From positions 620,001 through 684,000 of the forward strand of contig MU119202.1 of NCBI GenBank assembly GCA_014904845.1: a DNA stretch of 64,000 nucleotides. Reading direction: 5' to 3'. Under the pieces are notes generated by a model. It searched no databases, was not told where the DNA came from, and was given only the letters and a program-made list of their open reading frames with translations. Source of the DNA: Acephala macrosclerotiorum (lineage: Eukaryota; Ascomycota; Leotiomycetes; Helotiales; Mollisiaceae). Numbering within the stretch: position 1 is the first letter of the stretch; the number at the start of each line of letters is the position of its first letter. Shown one piece after another: positions 14,501 through 26,740 of the stretch. A program made the position numbers and the translations under genes.

Positions 14501-17500
14501 TGGTGTTCTAGCTACGACCTTGCAAAGGCTTCTCCGAATCAGACATGCCCAATTAAAACGAGACCACCATAAATTGCTTCAGGAATGGCGAAATACTGGT
14601 CATGAAAACTGGAGCCCGCTAGAATTCCCTGACTGGTTACTTTTGGAGATTGAAAGCGATCTCCTCATTCGCCGTGAGCAGATAGATGTTGCCCATGCTA
14701 TTATATCGCCGGCATCTGGATCAAACTCTGTATTGCAAATGAATATGGGGAAGGGTAAGTAAATTACCCTCTGACCCTTTGGACTCGAGGCAGTACAACC
14801 TGCTATGCCGACATTCTCTGCTTTGGAATAGATTTGAAAGTTGGCATACTGACAGGTTTTTAGGGAAAACCTCTTGCATTGTGCCTATGGCTGTGGCGAT
14901 TCTGGCAGACAAGAAGCAGCTCTCGCGCCTTGTCGTGCCAAAGGCGCTGCTACTGCAGACTGCTCAAACGGTGCAGTCTAGACTAGGGGGGTTAGTAGGT
15001 CGAGAGATCAGGCATATCCCATTCTCTCGCCGGACATTAACGACGCCGAACATGCTCCAACTATACTCCGCACACCATCGCGAAATTCTTCGCTGTTGCG
15101 GTGTTATTCTTACTACTCCTGAGCACATCTTGTCGTACAAGCTCAGCGGGCTCCAACGTCTTGCGGACTCAAGGCTTGATGAAGCGCGGGAGATGGTCAC
15201 ATTTCAGTCATGGTTAACTGACACATGTCGCGATGTCCTCGATGAATCAGACTTTACCTTGGCAGTCAAGACGCAATTAATTTACCCAAGCGGTCCACAG
15301 ATATCCGTCGATGGACACCCACACCGCTGGGAAGTTGCACAGATCCTGTTGTCTCTGGTTGAGGATCATCTCCCGGATCTTCAGCGCGATTTCCCACGAA
15401 GCATTGAGGTCATCAAACGATCTGGTGGATTCCCCATGGTACACTTCCTCCGAACAGACGTGGAAGACGTCCTGTGCTACCGAATCATAAATGACATTTG
15501 CGACGGACGGATCCCCTTCCTTCGTTTGGCTGCTTCAACTTCACCTGTTAGCAAGCGTGAGATCAAGCGCGTGTTATCGGACGACAATCTCGACCGCAAG
15601 CTCATCGAGCAGGTATCGGTTCTTTTTGCAGATAGGTCTTCGGCTCGCAAGAACATCCTCCTTGTCCGTGGCTTGCTCTTGAACAGAATTCTCTTACTTT
15701 GCCTGAAGAAAAGATGGAATGTGCAGTATGGGCTACACCCAAACAGGCATCCTATTGCAGTTCCTTTCGACGCGAAAGGGGTTCCATCTGAGCAGGCAGA
15801 GTTCGGTCATCCTGACGTCTCTATCCTGTTCACTTGCTTGGCTTTCTATTACTCCGGCCTCAACCTATCTCAGTTCCGCGAAGGTTTACAGCATGTTTTG
15901 AAGTCTGATGACCCAGCAGCTGAGTATGATAGGTGGACCCAAGGCTCTGATACCCTTCCAGAAGCTTTGCACCATTGGAATGTCATCAACGGAGATGACC
16001 AAGGACAAGTCGAAGAACTCTGGCGTCATCTTCGACTCAGCAGAAACGTCCTTGATCATTACATGAACAGCTTTGTTTTCCCTGTTCATGCTAAGCAATT
16101 TAGCATTAAGTTGCAGGCTTCTGGATGGGATCTTCCCCTGTTCTCGAAATCGCGACCAGGAGAGGAGACCTCTTGCGCCAAGACAACCGGATTTAGCGGC
16201 ACAAATGATAATAAGATGATGCTTCCGCTGAATATCAAACAAGATGACCTACCAAGCTTACGCCAAACTAATGCAGAAGTGCTCACTTACATCCTGCAGG
16301 GCCGGAACCGGCAGTATAACCTCGCGGCTTGGCAGGGAAAGCGCCTGGCAGAAGAAGGACTGCTGCGAAAGATTGCGGCAATGAACATCAGGATTCTGAT
16401 AGACGCTGGTGCCTATATCCTCGAAATGGACAATCTGTCCCTCGTTAAGGCGTGGCTAGATATAGACACGCGAGCCAAAGGTGCTGTTTATTTTGGTGCT
16501 GACAACAGAGCCTGGGTCCAGTATCGAGGAGGGAAGGAGGAGGTCCCACTGCTCGCCACCTCTTTTGCAGAGAACCTTGACGAGTGCCTCGTGTACATTG
16601 ACGAAGCCCATACACGTGGGATAGACTTGAAGCTGCCCCAGGAAGCTCGCGGAGCATTAACTCTGGCTCTCGGCCAGACGAAGGATCACACGGTGCAAGG
16701 TAAGCTTACTACCATCAATCGCCTCGAATGGCAAGTGTGCTTAACAGAACCAGCTGCCATGAGACTTCGACAACTTGGGACCACCCAGTCTATCGTCTTC
16801 TTTGCCCCTCCAGAAGTCCACCGGAGCATCCTAGACGTGTGCAAGGAGAGATGTGGAGTGGTAATGGACTCCTCCCATATCGACTCCTCTCACGTCGTGA
16901 TCTGGCTTCTGGAACAGACTTGTCGCGCGAATGAGCACTTGCAGAATCTGTACATTGCACAAGGAACAGATTTCTGCCGCCGGACAAATGCGCAATGGGA
17001 AAATGTGAAGTTTCTTACCGCAAAACGCAACCGAGAGGCCTATCTCAAAATTATTCAACACCCAGAGCGCCAAACTCTCGAGCAGCTGTACGGAGTGGTG
17101 ACAGACACCCAGCCTAGTTTCCCCACTGACGTGCTGTCCGCGGAACTGCAGGGTTTCATGGAGGAGCTCAGCAAACAGAGACGAGCAGCAGACGGCAACG
17201 GACATATCATTCATGGCTCTGTGCTGGAGGAAGTAGAGCAGGAACGAGAAGTCGAGTTTCAAGTCGAGGAGGTACGTCAGGTGCAAAAGCCGATGCACTA
17301 CGAGGCCCTCTCATTCCCCGGTCTACATACGGCTGTCTCTGACTTTGCCAAAACTGGCGACCTCGCTGGCGGACAGGGGTACGAGCATGTCTTTGAGGCC
17401 TTGGCGCGTACGAGCATCGGTCAAAAATACAATGTTTGCCGCACGATATCGCAGCTGTTTGTCTCGGCTGAGTTCATGCGCACTATCGAGCTTGGGAAGT

Positions 17501-18210
17501 GTGTCCCGAATGATAACTTCCAGGTACGTTTTTATCCCATCACCGTTCCTTCCCCTGGCTGTACTAAGCGATGTCTTTCACAGCGGCCCGTTGAATGGAT
17601 CCTGTGGAACCCTTCAAATGAGACGGCCCTCGTAGTTATCCCGGAGGAGGTTGAGCTTTTGATTCCGATTATCCGCGCAGTGAGCAAGCCAAAGGTACAC
17701 CTGATCACATATGCTGCTCCTGTCACTAAAAACATGCTGCACTTCAATGGGCTTTCGTACTACGTCCTCCCTCGCCTACCTATGGGCTACACAGTACCTG
17801 ACTGGTTCTCCATCGAACTTGGAATTTTCGCTGGCCGGCTCTATATCAACTTCCCGGAGTGTGGTCCTCTGACGAAATATTTGCAGCTTGCAGACAAGAC
17901 TGATATAGAAACCCCGCAGAGCAACAGCGAGCATGTCGGCGTCTTTACCAAGAACCCTGTCAACTTCCTTCTGGAATGGCTCACTCTCTGCCGCAAGGGG
18001 CAAGACATCATGCACACGCCGATGGGTTATGTCTGCCAAAGGCGGCCATTACACAAAAGCCATCCTTTCTTTGTAGCGCGATGCGCGGATACTGGGGAGG
18101 TTGTAACGCCTTCAGTGGGAGGTAGGGCTGGTGGTAACGTAGAAGAAGCTGAAGACGGGGATACGGACCTTGAAGACGAGTGGGATCCGGTTGATCACTT
18201 AGCTAGCTAG
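8519..18210 (+). CDS. Giant DUF6606-DUF3638-DUF3645 protein with P-loop and DEAH box
   Basis: Modelled as five exons, 8519-8844, 8903-14754, 14864-16699, 16748-17523 and 17584-18210, giving about 3138 aa. The N-terminus (F-N-H-L-V-L-P-P-K-L-P) is the start usual for DUF6606. The C-terminal third matches DUF3638/DUF3645. It begins with a Walker A motif M-G-K-G-K-T at 2057-2062, whose glycine codon is split by the third-exon junction, then L-V-V-P-K-A-L. A DEAH box (I-D-E-A-H-T-R-G) follows at about 2638-2645. These motifs suggest a superfamily-2-like NTPase core. Relatives are also grouped in some databases with ubiquitin thioesterases, so the biochemistry is unsettled. The last two introns (48 and 60 nt) are multiples of three and inferred from splice sites plus family continuity (R-L-R-Q-L-G; N-F-Q-R-P-V). 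A short Cys cluster near residue 520 could bind metal. The C-terminus is acidic. Confidence 0.85.
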
Positions 18211-18489
18211 GTACGGATCTCTGTGCTTTCTCAGATATACTCCTACTTTTATTCACCTTCGTCCTGATAGATAAGAAGATATAATGAGGGCAGATTGGCG
18301 ATGTCAGGAAGGTTAGATGGTTATGAGCAGCATGAGTCGCTTGACGGGGCTGGGAAGGAAGAGGGAGAATGACGAAGGATTTGTTGATCTAGACCTTGTA
18401 ACTAACGACGAAATGAAATATATACCACAATCAGAACCCATGGCAAGACTCAATCGCACTCAATCGCACTGTCATGTACAGCTATACTC

Positions 18490-18956
18490 TTGGAAGCGGG
18501 ACCTCTTAGAGAGAATAATGTCACAGTATCCAGTACGAATGCCTCGTCCTCTTCGCTGTCAGGCTTGTCTTCAACTCATTCGAACTCTGCGGGCCACCTT
18601 TTCATTCTAACTCCAGGCCAATTGGCGGGGATCATTCTTAGTACAATCATCTTTCTTTGTAGACTAGGAGGTTTCTGCTTCCTAATTTACAGGAAGATAT
18701 CTTTAGAAATGCTGCCAGACCTAGATTCAGATGGTTTGGAAGTTGGCGAGGCGCCTGCGGGGACTCAATCACATCCGCAATGTCGAGCTTGAGGCGGAGC
18801 CTTCAATTGATCGACCGTCACCAACACACCCGAACTCGATGACTCGAACAGCAAACCTGCAAGCCTCATCGAGGCGTCAGAAGGAACTGGTTCTGGTATC
18901 TCGGCCTGGGGAGGAGCATATGATAATTTGAGGCATGACCCAATACAGGACAGGGG
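18490..18956 (+). pseudogene. Possible decayed single-pass membrane protein
   Basis: A Ser/Thr-rich stretch is followed by a hydrophobic segment (L-A-G-I-I-L-S-T-I-I-F-L) and basic residues, then acidic Glu-rich and Asp/Ser-rich pieces that continue in two other frames up to a TAA near 18958. This is the layout of fungal Mid2/WSC-like cell-surface proteins: Ser/Thr-rich ectodomain, one membrane segment, short tail. I could not join the frames with credible introns, so a broken gene is the simplest reading. An unrecognised spliced gene is possible. Confidence 0.25.
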
Positions 18957-19920
18957 CAAGAAGTGGAGGTAATTCCTGTAGAGGAGGATAGAGAAGGGAA
19001 AGAAAAGTCTCCCCAACTTTGAGATGTCTCCATCATAGAACGGTGACATGTTTTGGTTCGATTTCGACGACCCTTGTTAAGCATTGTCGGTACCTGGTGC
19101 TCCAATTCAAGTCTTAGAGGACCGATAAATGCTGCTTTCAGGCTCTCAAGCTCTCAGCTATGTTTGTTATTGAAAGCGGGGGGGGGGGTTATCATATCGG
19201 CCAAAGGCCGTCTTGAATCCGAGGCCGGGGCTGAAAGTCTAGGTAAGGCTGGGAGTAGCCTGTCTTCCTAATCCTATTATTTCAGTGTCAGCTTCCCTCT
19301 CTCATATGTTTCAAAGGTAGAGGAGAATGTCCTAGAAATATCAGGACATCCAACACTCTAAAGGCTCAACTCAAAAAAGCGGCATTACTTCAAGAAGGAA
19401 CTTCCCACCCTTGGTCGCCAAGTCCCAGCCACCTACTCGTGTCTACAACCTGCAAACACCTTTGTACCTGCTTCCCACACCTTTTCCTTTCTCAAGCATC
19501 TCAAACGCTTCCGAGGAAGGAAATATTCCCCGCACGCCTTCGTGGTAGAATAAAAAGGAAGCCACTCGCAGTGTCGACTCGACTATGAAGCTTTCTTGGA
19601 TTCTCCTTCCAAACCTTTCACCTTTGAGGCGAGAATAACCTCATCAAAGACCTCCACGAACAAGGTATTCGAGGCATGTGACTTCCTCTTCGAGCAACGC
19701 GCTTTCCAAATTTTGACATTGGAGACTTCGAGATGATGGCCAGTCTCCAGCATCGTCCCTGGCAAAGTGAGAAAGTGCAGCAGACCACTCCTCTTTCTCA
19801 AAACAACTCTCTTCTCAACACTTGGCTTTTCTCCACCACATCTTTATTCCAAAGACACAATTATCCCTCACAATATCCCACATTTGCTGGCACAATTACA
19901 AGACATCAATAGGCGACAAC
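18957..19920. other. Intergenic, low-complexity run
   Basis: No gene is supported. There is a run of about ten G residues near 19178-19188. The last 100 bases before 19921 are pyrimidine- and CA-rich and look like a fungal 5' leader. Confidence 0.45.
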
Positions 19921-21018
19921 ATGGCACAGAACAGCCCTGACGAGATCACCCCAATGCAGCAGAGCACTTGCACCTGTGTGAGCCCATGGTACCATGATTA
20001 TTTCAGATGTACGTACCAACCCGGGATATTCAATAAAGCCGCTGATAGAATAGTCAGGCCAAGGATGGCTCGTTCCAAGATACCATATAAGCCGCATTGG
20101 AGACTGGAACATACATGGCAGGGCACAACAGTTCGGATATGTGATGGGAGGCCACCATGAAATATACGGTGCTCTGCGAGAAGGGGTGAGCCGGTTTAGC
20201 ACTTTTTTAATGGCCTTGAATCTCGAGGACATTCAGAAATTGACTTTTTTCCTACTTAGTCGTATCCAGGTCTCTGGCAAGCAGCAATCCAACACGACGC
20301 TCAAACATTCATCCGATTTCTTACTTTAGAGCCCACCCGAATAGAACAACAATGGGCTAATCGAACAGACGATACCGCTCACCTCCGGCAGAAATTCCTA
20401 CGCTACTGTAACATGGCATTTGTCGTCCTTGGTACTCTACTCCAACCAGGTACATATGAGTACGTGTTCAGAGAGCCTTTGCACCAGGGAGAAGGGGACA
20501 TTATGGTGCAGGCGAAGAATAAGTATTGCGAGCTATACTGGGCTATGCAGACAAGGCACTTTAACCCTCACTGGCACCATGGAGGCTGGAACCATGGGAC
20601 TGTTTCTGCACAAGATAGTGAGAGCGGGAGCGGGAGTGGAAGCAATACGATCGTGGGAGATGGAGACAGCGAGAATGCCCCTGCGCAGGAGGGACAACTA
20701 AAGAAGGACAGCGGAGTGGGACTCGATGAGAAAGGGCAGGAGGAGATTGCCACCGCCAGGGACAATGTGGAATCCACCGAGAATCATGACCCAGCTCCCG
20801 TGAAACAATCAAATCTCGAGAGCCGTGATCGGGATAATGCATCAATTTACACAGCCGAGGGGGTCCTAACGGAGGAGGTACAATCGGCTGCCGAATTCAT
20901 AGAGTCGAGCCTCGAATCTGCGGTAAACCATCCTGCGATGATAGGGGCTCTTTTCATAGCACCGATGCAGGCGAATGAACAGCGTCGCCAGGGACAATCA
21001 GGAGAAGGAAATTCATAA
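19921..21018 (+). CDS. Unrecognised 324-aa protein
   Basis: Three exons, 19921-20008, 20058-20185 and 20260-21018, join in frame through 49- and 74-nt GT-AG introns. I recognise no domain. The first 175 residues look folded, with many aromatic, His and Trp residues (G-H-H-E-I-Y-G-A near the second exon end, then L-W-Q-A-A-I and R-Y-C-N-M-A). The rest, from about 180, is acidic, Ser/Gly/Glu-rich and probably disordered. There is no signal peptide and no clear membrane helix. Frame continuity across both junctions and the amino-acid make-up of the first half argue for a real gene. The start ATG was chosen because it lies just after a long pyrimidine-rich leader; in-frame ATGs upstream are possible. 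Confidence 0.65.
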
Positions 21019-21152
21019 AGGATTAAAGAATGCCAAATGGACGCTGTACTAATAGACCGAAAGACGAGCAGAGTATTACAAGCAGATGGAGAGATGCTGT
21101 TTATCTGAGATAGAAAAATGGCCAGAGCGAATATCCCTAGGTTTCGGAGACA

Positions 21153-21389
21153 TTGAAACCCCCGCTTGAATTCGAGTCATTCATGTCCAGTTCGGATGAT
21201 CATGAGCCAGGTTCTCCGCCACTTCCCTCACGGAAGAAGCCTGCACGGAATTTGAGGCTTTTCATTTCTTCCATGAGGCGCTGTCCCTGGCTTTATGGCT
21301 CTTTTATGGGTGGTGCTAGCAGGTCTCATCTTATGGTATACAGACGTGAGTTTATCACAGGAGGTCGCTTAGACCGCCTAGTTTGACTG
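21153..21389 (+). pseudogene. Fragment resembling type II membrane protein N-terminus
   Basis: One frame reads an acidic/Pro-rich cytosol-like segment ending in basic residues (S-R-K-K-P-A-R-N-L-R). A second frame starting about 21275 continues with a hydrophobic helix (F-M-A-L-L-W-V-V-L-A-G-L-I-L-W-Y) and stops at 21386. Together they look like the start of a fungal type II membrane protein broken by a frameshift. I see no continuing catalytic domain. Chance cannot be excluded. Confidence 0.25.
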
Positions 21390-21774
21390 AGACTCTGGCT
21401 TCTCGTGGTCCTATTAATATAAAGGGGTGCCGAATTCGAAAACGGTTGCCGAGCCGAACAAGTTCGCTCTTCTCCAACATCCAGAAACCGGAGCAAAAGG
21501 AATTTCTCCACCAATCACCAATAACAATTCCAACCCCTCGTTGGACCCCACCATGTCCGCTCCGTCAATTCCCCTTGACAGCGACTCGTAACCCTATGGT
21601 TTTGCTGCGGATGAAGTGTATATAGGTAGCCTTCTCTACCTTTCGATATATTTTCCGTTCCATTCTGTTCTCCAAGCTCTCTTCCTCCTTCCATCTCCCT
21701 TTCAACGAATTGATTGAATTTCCTGTTTATATACAGCATTGACGTCTACGAGAAAACATATAACAGCCTCGACA

Positions 21775-23288
21775 ATGGCAGAAATCACCATCACAGGTTG
21801 GGACACTCGCGATGTCCGGTTCCCAACCTCTCTCGACAAGACCGGCTCTGATGCCATGAACGCAGCAGGCGACTACTCTGCTGCATACTGCATCCTGAAG
21901 ACCGACTCCGACTTCTCTGGCCACGGCATGGTACATCCCACTTCTCCAGCCCACTCTACCTCCAATTGAACCCCACAAGCTAACTTGTGGACACAAACAG
22001 ACCTTCACAATCGGCCGCGGAAACGACATCGTCTGCATGGCCATCAACAACGTCGCCGACCGAATTAAAGGCCGCACCCTATCTTCCCTCGTCGCCAACT
22101 GGGGCCAAACATGGCGCTACCTAGTCTCAGACTCACAACTCCGCTGGATCGGTCCTGAAAAAGGTGTCATCCACCTTGCTCTTGGAGCCGTCGTGAACGC
22201 CATCTGGGATCTCTGGGCCAAGACATTGAATAAACCTGTTTGGAGAATCGTGGCAGATATGACACCGGAGGAATTCGTTCAGTGTATCGATTTCAGGTAC
22301 ATTACGGATGCGATTACGCCGGAGGAGGCGATTAAGATGTTGAAGGGTGAGGAGGAGGGGAAGAAGAAGAGATTGCAAGATGCGTTGGATAGTAAGGCTG
22401 TCCCGGCGTATACGACGAGTGCGGGGTGGTTGGGATATGGGGAGGATAAGATGAAGGGGCTTTTGGAGGACACGTTGAGTAAGGGGTATAAGCATTTTAA
22501 GTTGAAGGTTGGGACTAGTGTTGAGGCTGATAGGAGGAGGTTGACCATCGCGAGAAGTGTCATTGGATATGACAAGGGAAATATCTTGATGGTGGATGCT
22601 AATCAGGTTTGTTCTTCTTCTCACCTCTCTTCACTTTTCTCTTTCCTCTATCCATCGTCTCATCTTCTTGGGACGAGAGGCGGTATTAACATTGACAAAG
22701 GTCTGGTCCGTCCCAGAAGCAATCGAATATATGCAACACCTCAAAGAATTCAAGCCCTGGTTCATCGAAGAACCCACCTCCCCTGACGATATCCTCGGCC
22801 ACAAAGCCATCCGGGACGCCCTCCGCCCCGACGGAATCGGCGTCGCCACCGGCGAAATGTGCCAAAACCGCGTCATCTTCAAGCAACTGCTCGCCTCCGG
22901 CGCCATCGACGTTTGCCAAATCGATGCCTGTCGCATGGGCGGCGTGAACGAAGTCCTCGCAGTTCTGCTCATGGCCAAGAAATTCAATATCCCGATTGTG
23001 CCGCATAGTGGTGGTGTTGGATTGCCGGAGTATACGCAGCATTTGAGTACGATTGATTATGTTTGTGTTAGTGGGAAGTTGAGTGTTTTGGAGTATGTTG
23101 ATCATCTTCATGAGCACTTCAACCACCCAGCCGTTATCAAGGACGGCTACTACCAAACACCAATGGAGCCAGGATATTCGGTTGAAATGAAGCCGGCGAG
23201 TATGGAGCATTTCTCGTTCCCGGGTGGTCCAGATGGGTGGTGGCATAGCTCTGAAGCCAAGCCGATTCTGGAGGGTGAGAAGATCTAA
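21775..23288 (+). CDS. lgd1: L-galactonate dehydratase
   Basis: Three exons, 21775-21930, 22001-22606 and 22701-23288, give 449 aa, the usual length for LGD1/GaaB. All junctions are phase 0 with GT-AG introns of 70 and 94 nt. The protein is a mandelate racemase/enolase-superfamily dehydratase. It has K-L-K-V-G near residue 220 (K-x-K base), V-D-A-N near 250, E-E-P near 277, T-G-E and P-H-S-G-G, which supply the metal ligands and catalytic residues. It should convert L-galactonate to 2-keto-3-deoxy-L-galactonate, the second step of fungal D-galacturonate (pectin) breakdown, in the cytosol. The N-terminus (R-D-V-R-F-P-T-S-L-D) matches fungal LGD1. Other pathway genes (reductase, aldolase) are not in the window. 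The 3' flank holds an unusual spaced repeat. Confidence 0.92.
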
Positions 23289-23373
23289 TCTTTTATCTCA
23301 TCTTAACTTGGCTTGGTGGGAGAAAAGAGGAGGAAATCTGGGGGTAGGGAAAACAAGCTTCCTTTGCCGCAGG

Positions 23374-23619
23374 GCAACGATGGCATCCTGTAAAATACCA
23401 TTTCCTAGTGTATTTTCCCAGCTGGGATGGGTATGGGGTGGGATAGGGCGAGTATTGGGGCTCGAGCTATGAACTCGTGCGCAGGGAAACGATGGCATCC
23501 TGCAAGGTTGGAAACCTTCCCGCGGTATCTCCTTTTTGCGCATTAAACTGAAAGGGTAGGGGGTCGAGAGTTTTCAGGTTGGGCTCTTCGTCCGCGAGGC
23601 AACGATGGCATCTCGTAAG
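23374..23619. repeat. Three-copy motif repeated every ~112 bp
   Basis: A 16-base word close to GCAACGATGGCATCCTG recurs at 23374, 23486 and 23599, each preceded by GCG/CCG-AGG-like bases and followed by TAAR/CAAGG. Spacing is 112 and 113 bp. The bases between copies are only loosely alike. It may be an old tandem repeat in the 3' flank of lgd1. No protein-coding reading convinced me. Confidence 0.6.
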
Positions 23620-23914
23620 TGTTTTCCAAAGAAGCGCTTCCCAATGATTGGATAGGTAGAAGGAATACAACCAACCATTCATACTTTCCAAAATCTACTG
23701 CCCAAACCCAAGCCGGCAATCGTGACATTGTCGCTTTCAAATCGTGTTTTCTCTGACAGTAAAGCTTGACTGTCGTCTAAGATGCTCAAATGCTAAATTT
23801 ATACTCCAGCTCAACTGTACCCAGTATCAGATTCCGTGCTTCATTTTCCTCCGCCTCGCTATTCTAATGTACACAATTTACATAACCTCTTACTCATTCT
23901 CTTTATATCCACAC

Positions 23915-25812
23915 TCACCAATCCTCCCAAATCTCCTTCGGCAACACAGTCCTCATCACAGCCCAATGTCCCAGGGCACTCTTCTCCTGCCAAGGCCTGA
24001 ATCTCTCAGTATCGTTCTTGTATAAAATACCTCCGTCTCCCTCTTGCACTTCAAACACTTCATTTTGTACTTCATGCTTTGGAAGCAGGTACACCTTCCT
24101 CGCACCACTGCCCAAGAAGTCCTTCTCCACTGGCTTACGAAATTTCACTTCATCTGCAGCATTAGTGCAGAAGATAACCATGTTGGTGAAATCTCGTCCG
24201 TCTTTGAGGATGGTTTCTTCTGATGGGGCGGCGCTCTCGCGAAAGATGCGGCAGGTGGGGAAGACGGTTCTGATGGTGTTGACTATTATGCGGGCGGCGG
24301 GGAGAAGAAGATCGCCTGCGTAATTCTAATCTTTGTCTCAGCATTGCTATGTGACTCGAACAGGTAGAGTAAGGAGAAGAAGATTGAAGAAGAAAAGACT
24401 TACGATAGCAATAACTCCCCCCGGTTTCAAAATCGCGTTCAAATCTTGGAGAAATTCAAAGGTAAACAAATCAACAGGTTCAGCTCCCCCAGTAAAGACA
24501 TCGTGAACGACGTAATCGTATTGAGCGCCTGCTTCAGCTATCTCATGCGCGTAAGAGACGGCGTCTTGGATAACAGGTGTGTGATTCTTTGGTAGAGCGA
24601 AGTATTTTGTTGCGAATTCGTGAACGACGGGGTCGATTTCCACAATGGTAGTTTTGATGCCATGTTGTATGAATGCCGCTGGTGTTGTACCTATTCCAAG
24701 TCCTCTGTATTTCAAATTAGATAATCACGTGGTGACGAGTTGTGAGAGGAGGCTTACACGACAAAAGCACTAGCTTGTTTATCGGGAACTGGATCCTTGA
24801 CTTGTACTAATCGGACGGCTTCGAGCATGACGAAGACGCCGTAGATGGGTTCTGCGATGGGACTTTCACTCATTTTGGTGAGCCATTCGCCGCCGAGGAG
24901 ACTGTGGTCGCATCTCATGACCCGGAAGCCGTCTTTGGAGCTCTCGAGGATGGAGATGTAGCCTGTGAGTGATTCTTGGCGTTCGAGTAATGACCACCCG
25001 TTCTTGGCCATTGTGGTGTTTAGTGAGGATGTGGCGTAGGGATAAGGGACGTGGATGTTGAATAGTGCTGTGTGTAGGACTGCTGGGATGGCATAGAGGA
25101 GGAGCTTTGAAGGCGCGAAGAGCGAGTAGAGTCCAGTGAGCACGATCTGAAGCCCAAGTCGAGTCTGGAAGAATGTGGCTCCGATTGTCCTTTGGATGGC
25201 GTTGCCTGAGAAATACTCTGCCGTTTTGAGAAATGAGAATGAGCATATCCCTGGCATAGCGTCTGATAGCCATTGCCATCGTCCTATGCTCATCTCCAAA
25301 TCGTCCAGGATAGTTGCTGTGCACGAGACTGAGAGCAAGAGCAGAGGTAGAAACGTAAGAGCTTCCGTAATGATTGGTCCATAGAAACCTCCAAGAAATC
25401 CACTGGCTTTGAACAAAAAGAACTGTATCATAGGGATATATGCTGCAATGAGTGGTAGCAGTTGCTGAGGCTTGAGCGGTAAATTCCTCTTAATCCATAG
25501 ATTTGACGACCACCCTATAAAGCAAGCTGACATGACTCCTTTGGCGTGCAACCTCGATGAAGGAATCCCTCCATAGACAGGTGATAAACTGAGCTCTGAT
25601 ACATTCGAGTAAACAGCAGCCAGTGTGAGCAGGACACCTGATTGGGTCAAAACCCAAGCTTGTTCACCTGCCCATTTTGACCATGTTTCCTCCTTGGCTT
25701 TCGAAGCTAATGCCTTCAGCTCCTTCTCGAAATTCTCTTGTGTGAGTACCGGTTCTATTGGTGGTGGTTCTTTTAGAGCTTTTGTCGATTTTGACCTCCC
25801 GTGCCGAGCCAT
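23915..25812 (-). CDS. Membrane-anchored spermidine synthase-like protein
   Basis: Three minus-strand exons, 25812-24758, 24704-24404 and 24325-23915, give 588 aa through 53- and 78-nt introns. The N-terminal half, after a basic/Pro start, has several hydrophobic helices (for example V-L-L-T-L-A-A-V-Y and L-L-P-L-I-A-A-Y-I-P-M-I), so it is a multi-pass membrane region. The C-terminal half has the SAM-dependent methyltransferase-like fold of spermidine/spermine synthases: G-L-G-I-G-T-T-P straddling exon 2, I-V-E-I-D-P ending strand 2, and Y-V-V-H-D-V-F. Similar fusions are conserved fungal proteins of unknown substrate, so polyamine synthesis should not be assumed. The start at 25812 was preferred over an upstream ATG because of its better context and because the following sequence is the usual start of these proteins. 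Confidence 0.8.
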
Positions 25813-26740
25813 GGCGTGAGTTCGCCCGAGGGGCGAAGGAAAAAGGTTATCAAAGGAAAAGACGGGAGACGAGATTGCCCCAGAAAGAGAGGGGTAGTAG
25901 CAGGGGATAATCAGCAACTCGATTTCAGATTCAGAGTGCCATCGACGGCGATATTCAAAAAAAAATGTTTCTGGAGACGTTGCGATATGAAGTGATTGGG
26001 CCAGTGCGTTGAGCCTGAAACTGAAACGAAGGAGCTTGGCCGATGGTGGAGCGGATCACGTGTAATTGACGCTAGTACCTAAGACCTCGTGTCGACCCCT
26101 GATTGCTGCTTTCGTCCAAACATTAGAGCTCACGGTGCGCGAAGAAAAGCGACGTGTCAAAGCACCAGATATTCAGGAACATTGCCAGCACCTATATCTG
26201 ACGCAAAGGTGACAGGAGAAGGAGCGAGTAGAACATATCCTTCCACCGTCGCACCAGATGATGCTCCTCGAACGTGGCTACAAGTCCAGGGCCAGCGTGA
26301 AGTAATCAACGAGACGTCCCAGTCAACGTGGAACATCGATAAGTCTAGAAATACCTTCTTTGAACTGGCGCTGTTGCATCTCAGAGTGTAATATCCAGCA
26401 CGCAGACGAACAATGTGTTTCGAGGCCCCTTTTCCTCGCTTCCGCTCGCTAAACTAAACCACCTCTCCCCAATGAAAATTTGTCACAGAGAATAGAAGGG
26501 TACTACCACGTGAAAGCAGACTCAAGTCATGAGGTCCAAACGGCAATTTTCAATCCTGGAACACGTACACGATTTTTGAGGAAAAGATCATTGTGCACAC
26601 ATGTCTGCCAAGATGGAATGGGAAAGTCACGACTTCATTTAGTGAGAGATCACCAAGCTCATGCCGATGCTATGCTCTATGAACTCTCAACTCAGACCGT
26701 AGTAGATCTCTGACGACCAAATCCCAATATCGCAACACAC
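25813..26740. other. Intergenic, no supported gene
   Basis: This holds the promoter of the spermidine-synthase-like gene at its left and the 3' flank of the P450 gene at its right. Open frames present are short and featureless. Confidence 0.5.

Noticed and set aside
9084..14762. Start of the giant protein at the ATG at 9084
   Set aside because: A GT-AG intron at 8845-8902 joins an upstream exon in frame, and that exon carries the conserved N-terminal F-N-H-L-V-L-P-P block.
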